Assembly: GCA_900553525.1 (NCBI GenBank)
Contig: USDZ01000093.1
Span: 1-6,770, forward strand
Source of the DNA: an uncultured Oscillospiraceae bacterium
Lineage (GTDB): Bacteria > Bacillota > Clostridia > Oscillospirales > Acutalibacteraceae
Length of the DNA: 6,770 nucleotides
Direction of reading: 5' to 3'
The notes under the pieces were generated by a model. That model saw only the letters and a program-made list of their open reading frames with translations, was not told the origin of the DNA and did no database searches. Shown here piece by piece: positions 1 through 5,806 of this stretch. A program made the translations under genes and the position numbers. Position 1 is the first letter of the stretch. Each line of letters starts with the position of its first letter.

Positions 1-1373
1 GGGCCGGTATATTTGCGCATGGCGTCGGCCAGGGCCTCCTCGAAGGTGGCGCGGGTCTTGAGGCCCATGCCGCGGGCGATGCCCGGCTCCCGGGCGCCCA
101 CGATGTAGATGGCGCTGGTGTGCTCCTCGGCCAGGTGGCCGCAGCTCATCATGGAGAAGCCGTGGAAGGGGTGGAAGGCGTTGGCGAAGCGGTACTTGCG
201 GATGTACTCCTCCTTGGTGGCGAAGTACTCGCCGTACCGGTTCATGTCGGGGAGGATGTTCATGTAGTCGTGCTGGAACAGGTCGTACAGCTCCCGCAGG
301 TAGGGCCAGCGCTCGTCGTGGAAGTAGCCGTCGCAGATGGAGGACACGATGAACACGCACCGGTCGCTCATGATGCGCCTGTGGCGGATGACCTGGGCGG
401 ACAGGGCCTGCATCATCTGGATGGGGTTGGTGCCCATGCCGTTGCCGTAGTGGAAGTTGGTGGGCATGCCGAACACGATGATGTCGTACTTCTTCTCCGC
501 CCAGTGGACGTAGGTGCGCTTGTCCGCCGTCTTCCAGGACACGGGCTGCATCTCCCTGGCCCAGCCGGAGTTGATCTCGATCTGGCGGCTCTTGGTGTCC
601 AGCACGGCGTCGCAGCAGAAGAATTTCTTGCCCATCTTCTCCTCCATCCGCATGCCCTGCTGGTCGAACTTGTGCCGCATCTCGCTGTTGGTGGACACGG
701 GCACGAAGTCCTGCCGGTGCATCACCTGGGGCACGTGGTGGGCGGAGATGCTCCGCCAGTGGGAGATGCCGGTGGCGCAGTGCTTGTAGCCGCCGGAGTA
801 GCCGCCGTAGGGGTTGCCCTGGGTGTGCCCGATGAGCACCGCCACGTCCGCGTCATAGACGTACTTGTTCATGATCACGTGGTCCCCCTGGGCGGTGTAG
901 CCCAGGTCCACCAGGTGGTCGTAGTCCTCGCTGTCGTGGCTGGTGATCTGGCCGGTGGGGTAGAACTCGCCGAACAGTTCAGGGCCCAGGATGGTCTGCA
1001 TCTCGGCCACGGTGGCCCGGGGGTGCAGGCCGTTGGAGAACAGCAGCAGCACGTCCTTCTGCTCCACCCCGGCGGCGTACAGCTCGTCCAGGCAGGCACG
1101 GATGGCCACCTTCCGGTGGCTGGTGGGCTGGTTGCCCCCCTTGACAATGTCCGGGATGACGATGACCACCGACTTGCCCGGCCCGGCCAGCTCCTTCAGC
1201 GGGGGCATGCCGATGGGGTTGCGGATGGACGCCAGGGTAGCGGCGTACAGGCTGTCCCAGTCCTGGGGCAGACAGGGCGGATCCGCTACCGTCTCCCCGG
1301 GGATGAAGATGTCCGTGCTGTCGGGCAGCTCCGCGCCCACCAGGCCCTGCCCGTACTCAAATTCCAGTTTCAT
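1..1373 (-). CDS. LarA-family nickel-pincer racemase/epimerase (3' end beyond window)
   Basis: The 457 visible codons resemble lactate racemase LarA and its DUF2088 homologues, which invert the alpha-hydroxy carbon of hydroxy acids using a Lys-bound nickel-pincer nucleotide. An N-terminal segment NPIGMPPLKELAG (52-64) precedes a strand ending IPD (73-75). GLHPRAT holds His117, matching LarA His108. GGYSGGYK (190-197) supplies Lys197, matching the cofactor-binding Lys184. His213 sits 16 residues later, as nickel ligand His200 does. Two LarA active-site residues differ by my alignment: the His174 position is Asn187, and the Arg75 position is near Lys78. The substrate is therefore probably not lactate; sugar acids or other hydroxy acids are plausible. 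The ATG start is preceded by AGAGGTGA (1378-1385 on this strand). The gene is very GC-rich at third positions. It is divergent from a LacI-type regulator, which may control it. No lar cofactor-maturation genes are visible. Family confidence is high, substrate unknown. Confidence 0.88.
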   Translation of the reverse strand, partial: MKLEFEYGQGLVGAELPDSTDIFIPGETVADPPCLPQDWDSLYAATLASIRNPIGMPPLKELAGPGKSVVIVIPDIVKGGNQPTSHRKVAIRACLDELYAAGVEQKDVLLLFSNGLHPRATVAEMQTILGPELFGEFYPTGQITSHDSEDYDHLVDLGYTAQGDHVIMNKYVYDADVAVLIGHTQGNPYGGYSGGYKHCATGISHWRSISAHHVPQVMHRQDFVPVSTNSEMRHKFDQQGMRMEEKMGKKFFCCDAVLDTKSRQIEINSGWAREMQPVSWKTADKRTYVHWAEKKYDIIVFGMPTNFHYGNGMGTNPIQMMQALSAQVIRHRRIMSDRCVFIVSSICDGYFHDERWPYLRELYDLFQHDYMNILPDMNRYGEYFATKEEYIRKYRFANAFHPFHGFSMMSCGHLAEEHTSAIYIVGAREPGIARGMGLKTRATFEEALADAMRKYTG

Positions 1374-1472
1374 AAAATCACCTCTTCTAATTTACGCAAA
1401 TTTGCTTTAAGAAAAGTTAAGTTTATTCCTAATACTTTTTATCACTATATAATATTACTAAATTACACCAAG

Positions 1473-1501
1473 ATATTAACACACTATATTATTAACTTCA
1501 A
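1473..1501 (-). promoter_or_regulatory. Candidate sigma-A promoter for the larA-like gene (proximal)
   Basis: Read on the minus strand: -35 TTGAAG (1496-1501), a 17-bp spacer, and -10 TAATAT (1473-1478) with an extended TG one base upstream (TGTTAATAT). It would give a leader of roughly 90 nt before the racemase ATG. The call rests only on motif match in AT-rich DNA, where chance matches are common. Confidence 0.45.
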
Positions 1502-1514
1502 CAATATTACTCAA
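1486..1514 (-). promoter_or_regulatory. Candidate alternative promoter for the larA-like gene (distal)
   Basis: Minus strand: -35 TTGAGT (1509-1514), 17-bp spacer, -10 TAATAT (1486-1491). It overlaps the proximal candidate, shifted by 13 bp, and its -35 lies beside the TTGGCACCAA palindrome. Only one of the two overlapping candidates need be real. Confidence 0.3.
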
Positions 1515-1517
1515 ACT

Positions 1518-1527
1518 TTGGCACCAA
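1518..1527. promoter_or_regulatory. Small palindrome TTGGCACCAA, possible operator half-sites
   Basis: A perfect 4-bp-arm inverted repeat TTGG-CA-CCAA lies immediately upstream of the distal leftward -35 candidate. The heptamer TTGGCAC recurs at 1642-1648 inside the second palindrome. Short, so it may be chance. Confidence 0.25.
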
Positions 1528-1532
1528 TTTTT

Positions 1533-1548
1533 AAGCAATCGATTGTTT
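1533..1548. promoter_or_regulatory. Candidate LacI-family operator
   Basis: AAGCAATCGATTGTTT is a 16-bp palindrome with one mismatched pair, containing the perfect core CAATCGATTG (1536-1545). LacI/GalR-family operators are typically 14-18-bp palindromes with a central CG, as here. It sits upstream of both leftward promoter candidates, consistent with control by the divergent regulator. No footprint evidence is available from sequence alone. Confidence 0.45.
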
Positions 1549-1593
1549 TTTGTGCTAATTTTATTGATTTAATACAATATGGAGTAGTATACC

Positions 1594-1628
1594 TTTTACA
1601 TATTGCACAGAATGTAAAAAATTTTACA
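1594..1628. repeat. Cluster of three alternating TTTTACA / TGTAAAA boxes
   Basis: TTTTACAT (1594-1601) and ATGTAAAA (1612-1619) form perfect 8-bp inverted arms around a 10-bp spacer. A third box, TTTTACA (1622-1628), forms a second inverted pair with the middle one (TGTAAAA-AA-TTTTACA, 1613-1628). The cluster lies about 50 bp upstream of the rightward -35 candidate and could be a regulator binding array. Confidence 0.35.
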
Positions 1629-1635
1629 AATATCT

Positions 1636-1647
1636 TGCCACTTGGCA
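1636..1647. promoter_or_regulatory. Palindrome TGCCA-CT-TGGCA, possible operator
   Basis: Perfect 5-bp inverted arms with a 2-bp centre, 32 bp upstream of the rightward -35 candidate. It shares TTGGCAC with the palindrome at 1518-1527, so the two could be bound by the same protein from both sides of the spacer. Confidence 0.3.
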
Positions 1648-1679
1648 CGAGAGTTCATAAAATTTCTTAAGTGTATCTC

Positions 1680-1707
1680 TTGTTTTACTCAAAATTTGTG
1701 TTAAAAT
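1680..1707 (+). promoter_or_regulatory. Candidate promoter of the lacI-type gene
   Basis: TTGTTT (1680-1685) as -35, 16-bp spacer, and TAAAAT (1702-1707) as -10 with an extended TG (TGTTAAAAT). It would give a short leader ending in the AGGGAGG ribosome binding site at 1727-1733. Motif match only. Confidence 0.45.
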
Positions 1708-1739
1708 AATAACAAATTATTTAAACAGGGAGGCGTATC

Positions 1740-2780
1740 ATGACACTCAAAGAAATTGCGAAAGAAGCGGGCGTTTCCATCTCCACTGTCTCCCGTGTTT
1801 TAAACCAGCCAAACACCAAAGCGGCCAGCGCTCAGGTACAGGAGCGCATCTGGAACATTGTTCGAAAAACCGGGTATGTCCCCAATCCAGTCGCACGCGA
1901 GCTCCGGCATGCTTTACAGCCCACCCCGGTTATGCAGTCTATCTACGGATTAATTGCCTGTTCCCCCGGGGAGGTACGGGATGACCCCTTTTTCCCCCGC
2001 ATTATCTCCAGTATTGAGCAGGAAGCATTTCAAAGCAACTTTGTACTGAAATACACCTATTCCATGCTGGAATTTCAAACTCCGGCGGCAGCACGCCAGT
2101 CCGGTGGCTGTGACTCAGACAACCTGATCATTGTGGGACGGTTTCAGCCCTCGCTCCTCACCTCCATGAAAAAACGATTCCGCAATATTGTCTATGTTGG
2201 CCTCAATAATCTGGAGGCTGAATGTGACCAGGTACTCTGTGATTGTTTTTTTGCCGTTCGGGATACCGTACGCTATTTTTATGACCGGAATCATCGGAAT
2301 ATCGCTTTTATTGGAGCAGAGCAGGAGGGACGCTACCGTGGCTATTTAGAAGGGCTCCGCCTATGCGGCCTGCCCCCTTGTCCGGAGCATCTGGTTCAAA
2401 TCAATACGCTCTCCATGGACGGCGGTCTTCAGGGTATGAAGCAGCTTCTCAGCCAGAACCGCAACATTACAGCCGTCATCTGCGCCAATGATATGACCGC
2501 TATCGGCGCGCTTCGGGCCTGCAAGGAGTTGGGCGTTCAGGTTCCTGACGAAATTTCCATTATTGGAATTAACGACATTCCAAACGTCCGCTATGTCCAG
2601 CCCAAAATAAGCAGCATACACGTCCCTTTGGATGAAATGGGCAAGATGGCAGTCCGTACCCTAGCCGACCGAATCAATGGCGGTCACCAACTGCCCGTTA
2701 AAATTAGCTTGCCCTACCATATCGTCGAACGCGCCAGTTGCATGCCCTGCGCCAGACCTTCCGGAAACATGCAGACGTAA
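1740..2780 (+). CDS. LacI/GalR-family transcriptional regulator
   Basis: The 346-residue protein opens with the family's helix-turn-helix, TLKEIAKEAGVSISTVSRVL (2-21). A hinge-helix segment follows, with NPVARELR at 49-56. A periplasmic-binding-protein-like effector domain runs from about residue 66 to 330, with segments such as FIGA and AVICANDMTAIGALRA. Length is normal for the family. The ATG start follows AGGGAGG (1727-1733) by 6 nt, and the helix-turn-helix begins at residue 2, so the start is secure. Proteins of this family usually repress divergent or downstream catabolic genes and release DNA on binding a sugar or sugar acid. The adjacent LarA-like gene is the obvious target, but this is inference. 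Base composition is clearly lower in GC than the racemase gene. No terminator separates it from spoIIID; the two stops/starts are 73 bp apart. Confidence 0.93.
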   Translation: MTLKEIAKEAGVSISTVSRVLNQPNTKAASAQVQERIWNIVRKTGYVPNPVARELRHALQPTPVMQSIYGLIACSPGEVRDDPFFPRIISSIEQEAFQSNFVLKYTYSMLEFQTPAAARQSGGCDSDNLIIVGRFQPSLLTSMKKRFRNIVYVGLNNLEAECDQVLCDCFFAVRDTVRYFYDRNHRNIAFIGAEQEGRYRGYLEGLRLCGLPPCPEHLVQINTLSMDGGLQGMKQLLSQNRNITAVICANDMTAIGALRACKELGVQVPDEISIIGINDIPNVRYVQPKISSIHVPLDEMGKMAVRTLADRINGGHQLPVKISLPYHIVERASCMPCARPSGNMQT

Positions 2781-2790
2781 CTGCGCGCAA

Positions 2791-2819
2791 CATATCTCCC
2801 CGCTCCGACGCATATACAT
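2791..2819 (+). promoter_or_regulatory. Candidate sigma-E-type promoter for spoIIID
   Basis: CATATCT (2791-2797) resembles the sigma-E -35 (ATATT-like) and TATACAT (2813-2819) holds the ATACA core of the sigma-E -10, with a 15-bp gap. spoIIID is a sigma-E target in Bacillus subtilis, so such a promoter is expected. Transcription would start near 2826, upstream of the ribosome binding site for the TTG start. Motif-level evidence only. Confidence 0.4.
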
Positions 2820-2853
2820 GCCCCGTGAGAATCATTGCGGGGAGTGTTGCTGT

Positions 2854-3105
2854 TTGAAAGGGAACATCGAGGAGCGCGCCTGCCAGCTGGCGCTTTACAT
2901 CATAGAGAACAAAGCGACGGTGCGCAGCGCGGCCCAGAGGTTCGGCATCAGCAAATCCACGGTCCACAAGGACCTAAGCGAGCGTCTGCCCGCCTTTAAC
3001 AAGCCCCTTTACCTCCAGGTCAAGCAGGTGCTGGACGAAAATAAAGCGGAACGGCATATCCGGGGCGGTATCGCAACCCGCAAAAAGTACCGGGGAGTCA
3101 CCTAA
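2854..3105 (+). CDS. spoIIID: Stage III sporulation transcriptional regulator SpoIIID
   Basis: SpoIIID is the mother-cell DNA-binding regulator that acts with sigma-E and sigma-K to switch sporulation genes on and off. The protein matches the family along its length: a first helix EERACQLALYIIENKATV, the helix-turn-helix VRSAAQRFGISKSTVHKDL (23-41), SERLP, then a basic C-terminal part with RHIRGGIATRKKYRG. I chose the TTG at 2854 because it gives an 83-residue product aligning with the family's usual N terminus, and GGGGAG (2839-2844) lies 9 nt upstream. An in-frame ATG at 2818 would add 12 Cys-rich residues, has no ribosome binding site, and overlaps the probable -10 box. The C-terminal tail is about ten residues shorter than in B. 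subtilis. The gene is convergent with the protease gene and shares a terminator with it. Its presence shows that the host lineage forms, or formed, endospores. Confidence 0.93.
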   Translation: MKGNIEERACQLALYIIENKATVRSAAQRFGISKSTVHKDLSERLPAFNKPLYLQVKQVLDENKAERHIRGGIATRKKYRGVT

Positions 3106-3106
3106 A

Positions 3107-3142
3107 AAGCAGCGGCGCACGGATATCCGTGCGCCGCTGCTT
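3107..3142. terminator. Bidirectional hairpin terminator between spoIIID and htrA
   Basis: A perfect 36-bp palindrome centred on GATATC begins two bases after the spoIIID stop. On the minus strand the stem is followed by a run of T (complement of the A tract at 3104-3108), a good rho-independent terminator for the protease gene. On the plus strand the following sequence is only partly T-rich, so it is weaker for spoIIID. Confidence 0.85.
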
Positions 3143-3172
3143 CTATCATCCATTTATCTAAATTCTGACGTC

Positions 3173-4504
3173 TTACCAGCCAAAGGGCCAGGGAAAATAG
3201 CCGCCATTCTGCTGGGGCTGCTGCTGTTCCTGCTGGGCCTGCTGCTCCTGATAATCCTTCTGGAGCTGCTCCATAGCCTCCTGGGTGGTCTGGTTATCCT
3301 CATCCAGGGTGATCTCAAGCTCCACTGTGTCCCCGTCCCGGTAAACGGAGAAGGTCACCTTATCGCCCGCCTTACAGTCCTGGACGGCGGCTTTGAGGGC
3401 CTCGCTGCCCGACACTGCGGTGCCGTTGACAGCGGTGATAATATCGCCCGCCTGGAGTCCGGCCTTGCCGGCGCCGGAGCCGTCCAGGACAGCCAGCACC
3501 TCCGAGCCGGCGGGAACGCCGTACTGCTGGGCCTCCTGGGGCACGTCCTTCATCAGAATGCCCACGTTGGGTTTGCCGGTGACGTAGCCGTGCTCAATGA
3601 TGGAGGTAACCATATCCTTCACGTCGTTGATCGGGATGGCAAAGCCCAGGCCCTCCACCGAAGCCTCGGAGTTGGAGCTGCTGGACAGCTTGGCGGAGAC
3701 GATGCCGATCACCTGGCCGTACTCGTTGAACAGGGGGCCGCCGGAGTTGCCGGAGTTGATGGCGGTGTCGGTCTGGAGCATGTTCATTACCGTTCCATCG
3801 CTCATGGTGACGGAGCGGTCCTTGGCGGAGACATAGCCCCCGGTGAAGGTAAAGGTCAGCTCGCCCAGGGGGTTGCCGATGGCGTACACGTCCTCGCCCA
3901 CGTTGAGCTGGTCGGAATCGCCCAGGGTGACCGTCTGGAGGTTGCCCACGTCGATTTTCAGCACGGCGATGTCGTTCTCCTTTTCACCGCCCACCAGGGT
4001 GGCGTCATAGCTCTTGCCGTCGGAGAAAAACACCTTGATGTCGCTGACGCCGTCGATGACGTGATAATTGGTCAGGATGTAGCTGGAGCTGCCGTTGCTG
4101 CCGATGACGAAGCCGGAGCCGGATACGGCGTTCTTCACCGTATAGCCGAACACATTGGTATCCACATTGCCGTTGACGCCCACCGTCGCGCCCAGGTTGG
4201 CGGCGTAGATCTGCTCGGGTGAGAGGACGGTCTGTCCGTCCACATGGGCCAGGGATACGATGCTGTTGGGGGAGGTACCCTGGTAGATGGTGGTCTTTCC
4301 TCCGCTCAGATGGCTGGCGGCCAGTACGCCGCCGCCGCCGACCAGGCCGCCCACCAGGGCACAGCAAAGGCCCAGGGCCACAAACCTGGCCGCCCCGCTC
4401 TTTTTCCTGGGGGGCTTGGGGGACTCAGCGTCCCAAACGTGAAAATGCTCGGTCTCTATGGGCTCCCGCTCCTCAGGGGGTCTGTTATAGTCATTGTTAT
4501 ACAT
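3173..4504 (-). CDS. htrA: HtrA/DegP-like membrane-anchored serine protease with PDZ domain
   Basis: The 443-residue protein begins with an acidic/polar cytoplasmic segment of about 38 residues. One membrane helix, FVALGLCCALVGGLVGGGGV (41-60), places the rest outside the cell. The trypsin-like domain (about 100-300) carries the complete triad: His148 in TNYHVIDG, Asp178 in ENDIAVLKI, and Ser254 in NSGNSGGPL. One PDZ domain (about 312-400) follows, with GVPAGSEVL and AGLQAGDIITAVNG. The family degrades misfolded or damaged exported proteins during stress. The C terminus is unusual: a Gln-rich stretch (about 419-432) and an aromatic end, YFPWPFGW. The ATG is preceded by AAAGGAGT (4513-4520) at 8 nt. 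Upstream, a CATAAT-like -10 on this strand (4562-4567) has only a weak -35 partner, so the promoter is uncertain. The gene is single, convergent with spoIIID. Confidence 0.95.
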   Translation of the reverse strand: MYNNDYNRPPEEREPIETEHFHVWDAESPKPPRKKSGAARFVALGLCCALVGGLVGGGGVLAASHLSGGKTTIYQGTSPNSIVSLAHVDGQTVLSPEQIYAANLGATVGVNGNVDTNVFGYTVKNAVSGSGFVIGSNGSSSYILTNYHVIDGVSDIKVFFSDGKSYDATLVGGEKENDIAVLKIDVGNLQTVTLGDSDQLNVGEDVYAIGNPLGELTFTFTGGYVSAKDRSVTMSDGTVMNMLQTDTAINSGNSGGPLFNEYGQVIGIVSAKLSSSSNSEASVEGLGFAIPINDVKDMVTSIIEHGYVTGKPNVGILMKDVPQEAQQYGVPAGSEVLAVLDGSGAGKAGLQAGDIITAVNGTAVSGSEALKAAVQDCKAGDKVTFSVYRDGDTVELEITLDEDNQTTQEAMEQLQKDYQEQQAQQEQQQPQQNGGYFPWPFGW

Positions 4505-4655
4505 AACTGGTCACTCCTTTGACGGGTTCATTTCTTTTAACGGTACATAGAATAACCGCAAATTATGTATAAAGCGTGAAGAAAATTTGCATGTTTTTTA
4601 AATTCCGCATAAAACCTCATGCGCACAGGGCGCACCAGAAAACGATGCAAAGGCT

Positions 4656-4821
4656 TAGGGCCTGTTTGAAAATTGGCGATGTGCCCAGCGGCGAGGAATT
4701 TTGGGCCACTGGCAAGCAATTTTTTCGCAGGAATCCTGACGGATTTCAAGGAAAAATTGCGCCGTCCAGCGGTCAAAAGGCCCGTCGATTGGGCATGTTG
4801 ACATTTTTCAAACAAGCCCTA
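4656..4821. mobile_element. MITE-like 166-bp imperfect palindromic repeat
   Basis: The ends are 17-bp terminal inverted repeats, TAGGGCCTGTTTGAAAA on the left and its near-perfect complement on the right (16 of 17 positions match). The two arms remain recognisably complementary inward, for example TGCCCA and GCAATTTTT. They meet at AATCC-TGAC-GGATT (4732-4745), whose centre is exactly the geometric midpoint of the element. Both ends carry TA, which would fit a TA target duplication as made by IS630/Tc1-mariner-type transposases, but that family assignment is inference. The element encodes nothing evident. It could also be a palindromic repeat acting as RNA hairpin rather than a transposable unit. 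Copy number in the genome is unknown from here. Confidence 0.65.
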
Positions 4822-4863
4822 GGATACAAAAATCCAAGCATGTCCACAGTCAGCCTGCAATGA

Positions 4864-5610
<747 letters not shown>

Positions 5611-5662
5611 ACAGCAGGCAGCTTCACAAAAAGGTGTACCTTTCTGTGAAGCTGCCTGCTGT
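5611..5662. repeat. Long hairpin H1 after the recombinase gene
   Basis: A perfect 18-bp stem (5611-5628 with 5645-5662), one mismatched pair, then a further 6-bp inverted repeat AAAGGT-GT-ACCTTT at the tip (5630-5643). The centre is the dinucleotide GT (5636-5637). It starts on the base after the recombinase stop. No T run follows on the plus strand, so it is not a classical terminator. The tip is related, in inverted orientation, to the second hairpin at 5737-5766. Confidence 0.85.
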
Positions 5663-5670
5663 CTCTATAC

Positions 5671-5699
5671 ATTATCCTTATCGTCCAAATCCTCGTCAT
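5671..5699 (-). promoter_or_regulatory. Weak leftward promoter-like pair between the two hairpins
   Basis: On the minus strand, ATGACG (5694-5699) and GATAAT (5671-5676) are separated by 17 bp. As placed it faces the recombinase gene tail; if the segment were inverted it would face tnpB. The -35 matches only four of six consensus bases, so chance is a real possibility. Confidence 0.2.
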
Positions 5700-5736
5700 G
5701 TTAAGAGTTTTTTGAAAAAGATTTTGAAAATTGGGG

Positions 5737-5766
5737 GCTTACAGAAAGGTACACATTTCTGTAAGC
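5737..5766. repeat. Hairpin H2 upstream of tnpB, inverted relative of H1
   Basis: Perfect 11-bp arms GCTTACAGAAA (5737-5747) and TTTCTGTAAGC (5756-5766) around an 8-nt loop GGTACACA. The central dinucleotide is AC (5751-5752). Bases 5741-5754 are the exact reverse complement of H1 bases 5634-5647 (14 bp), and the outer arms are also similar, so H1 and H2 are inverted copies of a related motif 115 bp apart centre to centre. Confidence 0.8.
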
Positions 5767-5806
5767 AGCCAAAAGCAAAGCATGGATTTGGAGGCGGGCG
5801 GCCACG

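Larger units (their letters stand above)
1374..1739. other. AT-rich divergent regulatory region between larA-like gene and lacI-type gene
   Basis: This 366-bp spacer is strikingly AT-rich next to the GC-rich racemase gene. Seen in it are two leftward promoter-like pairs (1473-1501 and 1486-1514), one rightward pair (1680-1707), and palindromes at 1518-1527, 1533-1548, 1594-1628 and 1636-1647. I see no credible small gene. The open frame that crosses it on the plus strand is antisense to the racemase gene and lacks protein-like composition. Confidence 0.75.

Noticed and set aside
120..1670. A 516-codon open frame on the plus strand
   Set aside because: It is antisense to the LarA-like gene, its translation is repetitive in Val, His, Gly and Ala as expected from a GC-rich shadow frame, and it runs on into the AT-rich spacer without a matching family.
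3590..4222. A 210-codon plus-strand open frame
   Set aside because: It is a shadow of the HtrA gene, whose catalytic triad and PDZ domain leave no doubt about the real strand.
4537..4863. Overlapping open frames of 92 and 95 codons on opposite strands
   Set aside because: Both cross the palindromic MITE-like element, have no good ribosome binding site, and resemble no protein family.
5664..5696. Minus-strand reading DEDLDDKDNV-stop, resembling a protein C terminus
   Set aside because: A stop codon lies immediately upstream in the same frame, so no gene can be supported.
5710..5730. Direct repeat TTTTGAAAA (5710-5718 and 5722-5730)
   Set aside because: Short, low-complexity A/T repeats with no further structure; not enough to call a binding site.
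5723..5734. The 12-mer TTTGAAAATTGG shared with the left end of the MITE-like element (4665-4676), taken as a possible second MITE fragment
   Set aside because: One 12-base match in a window of this size is expected by chance, more so in AT-rich sequence, and the flanking bases do not continue the terminal repeat.
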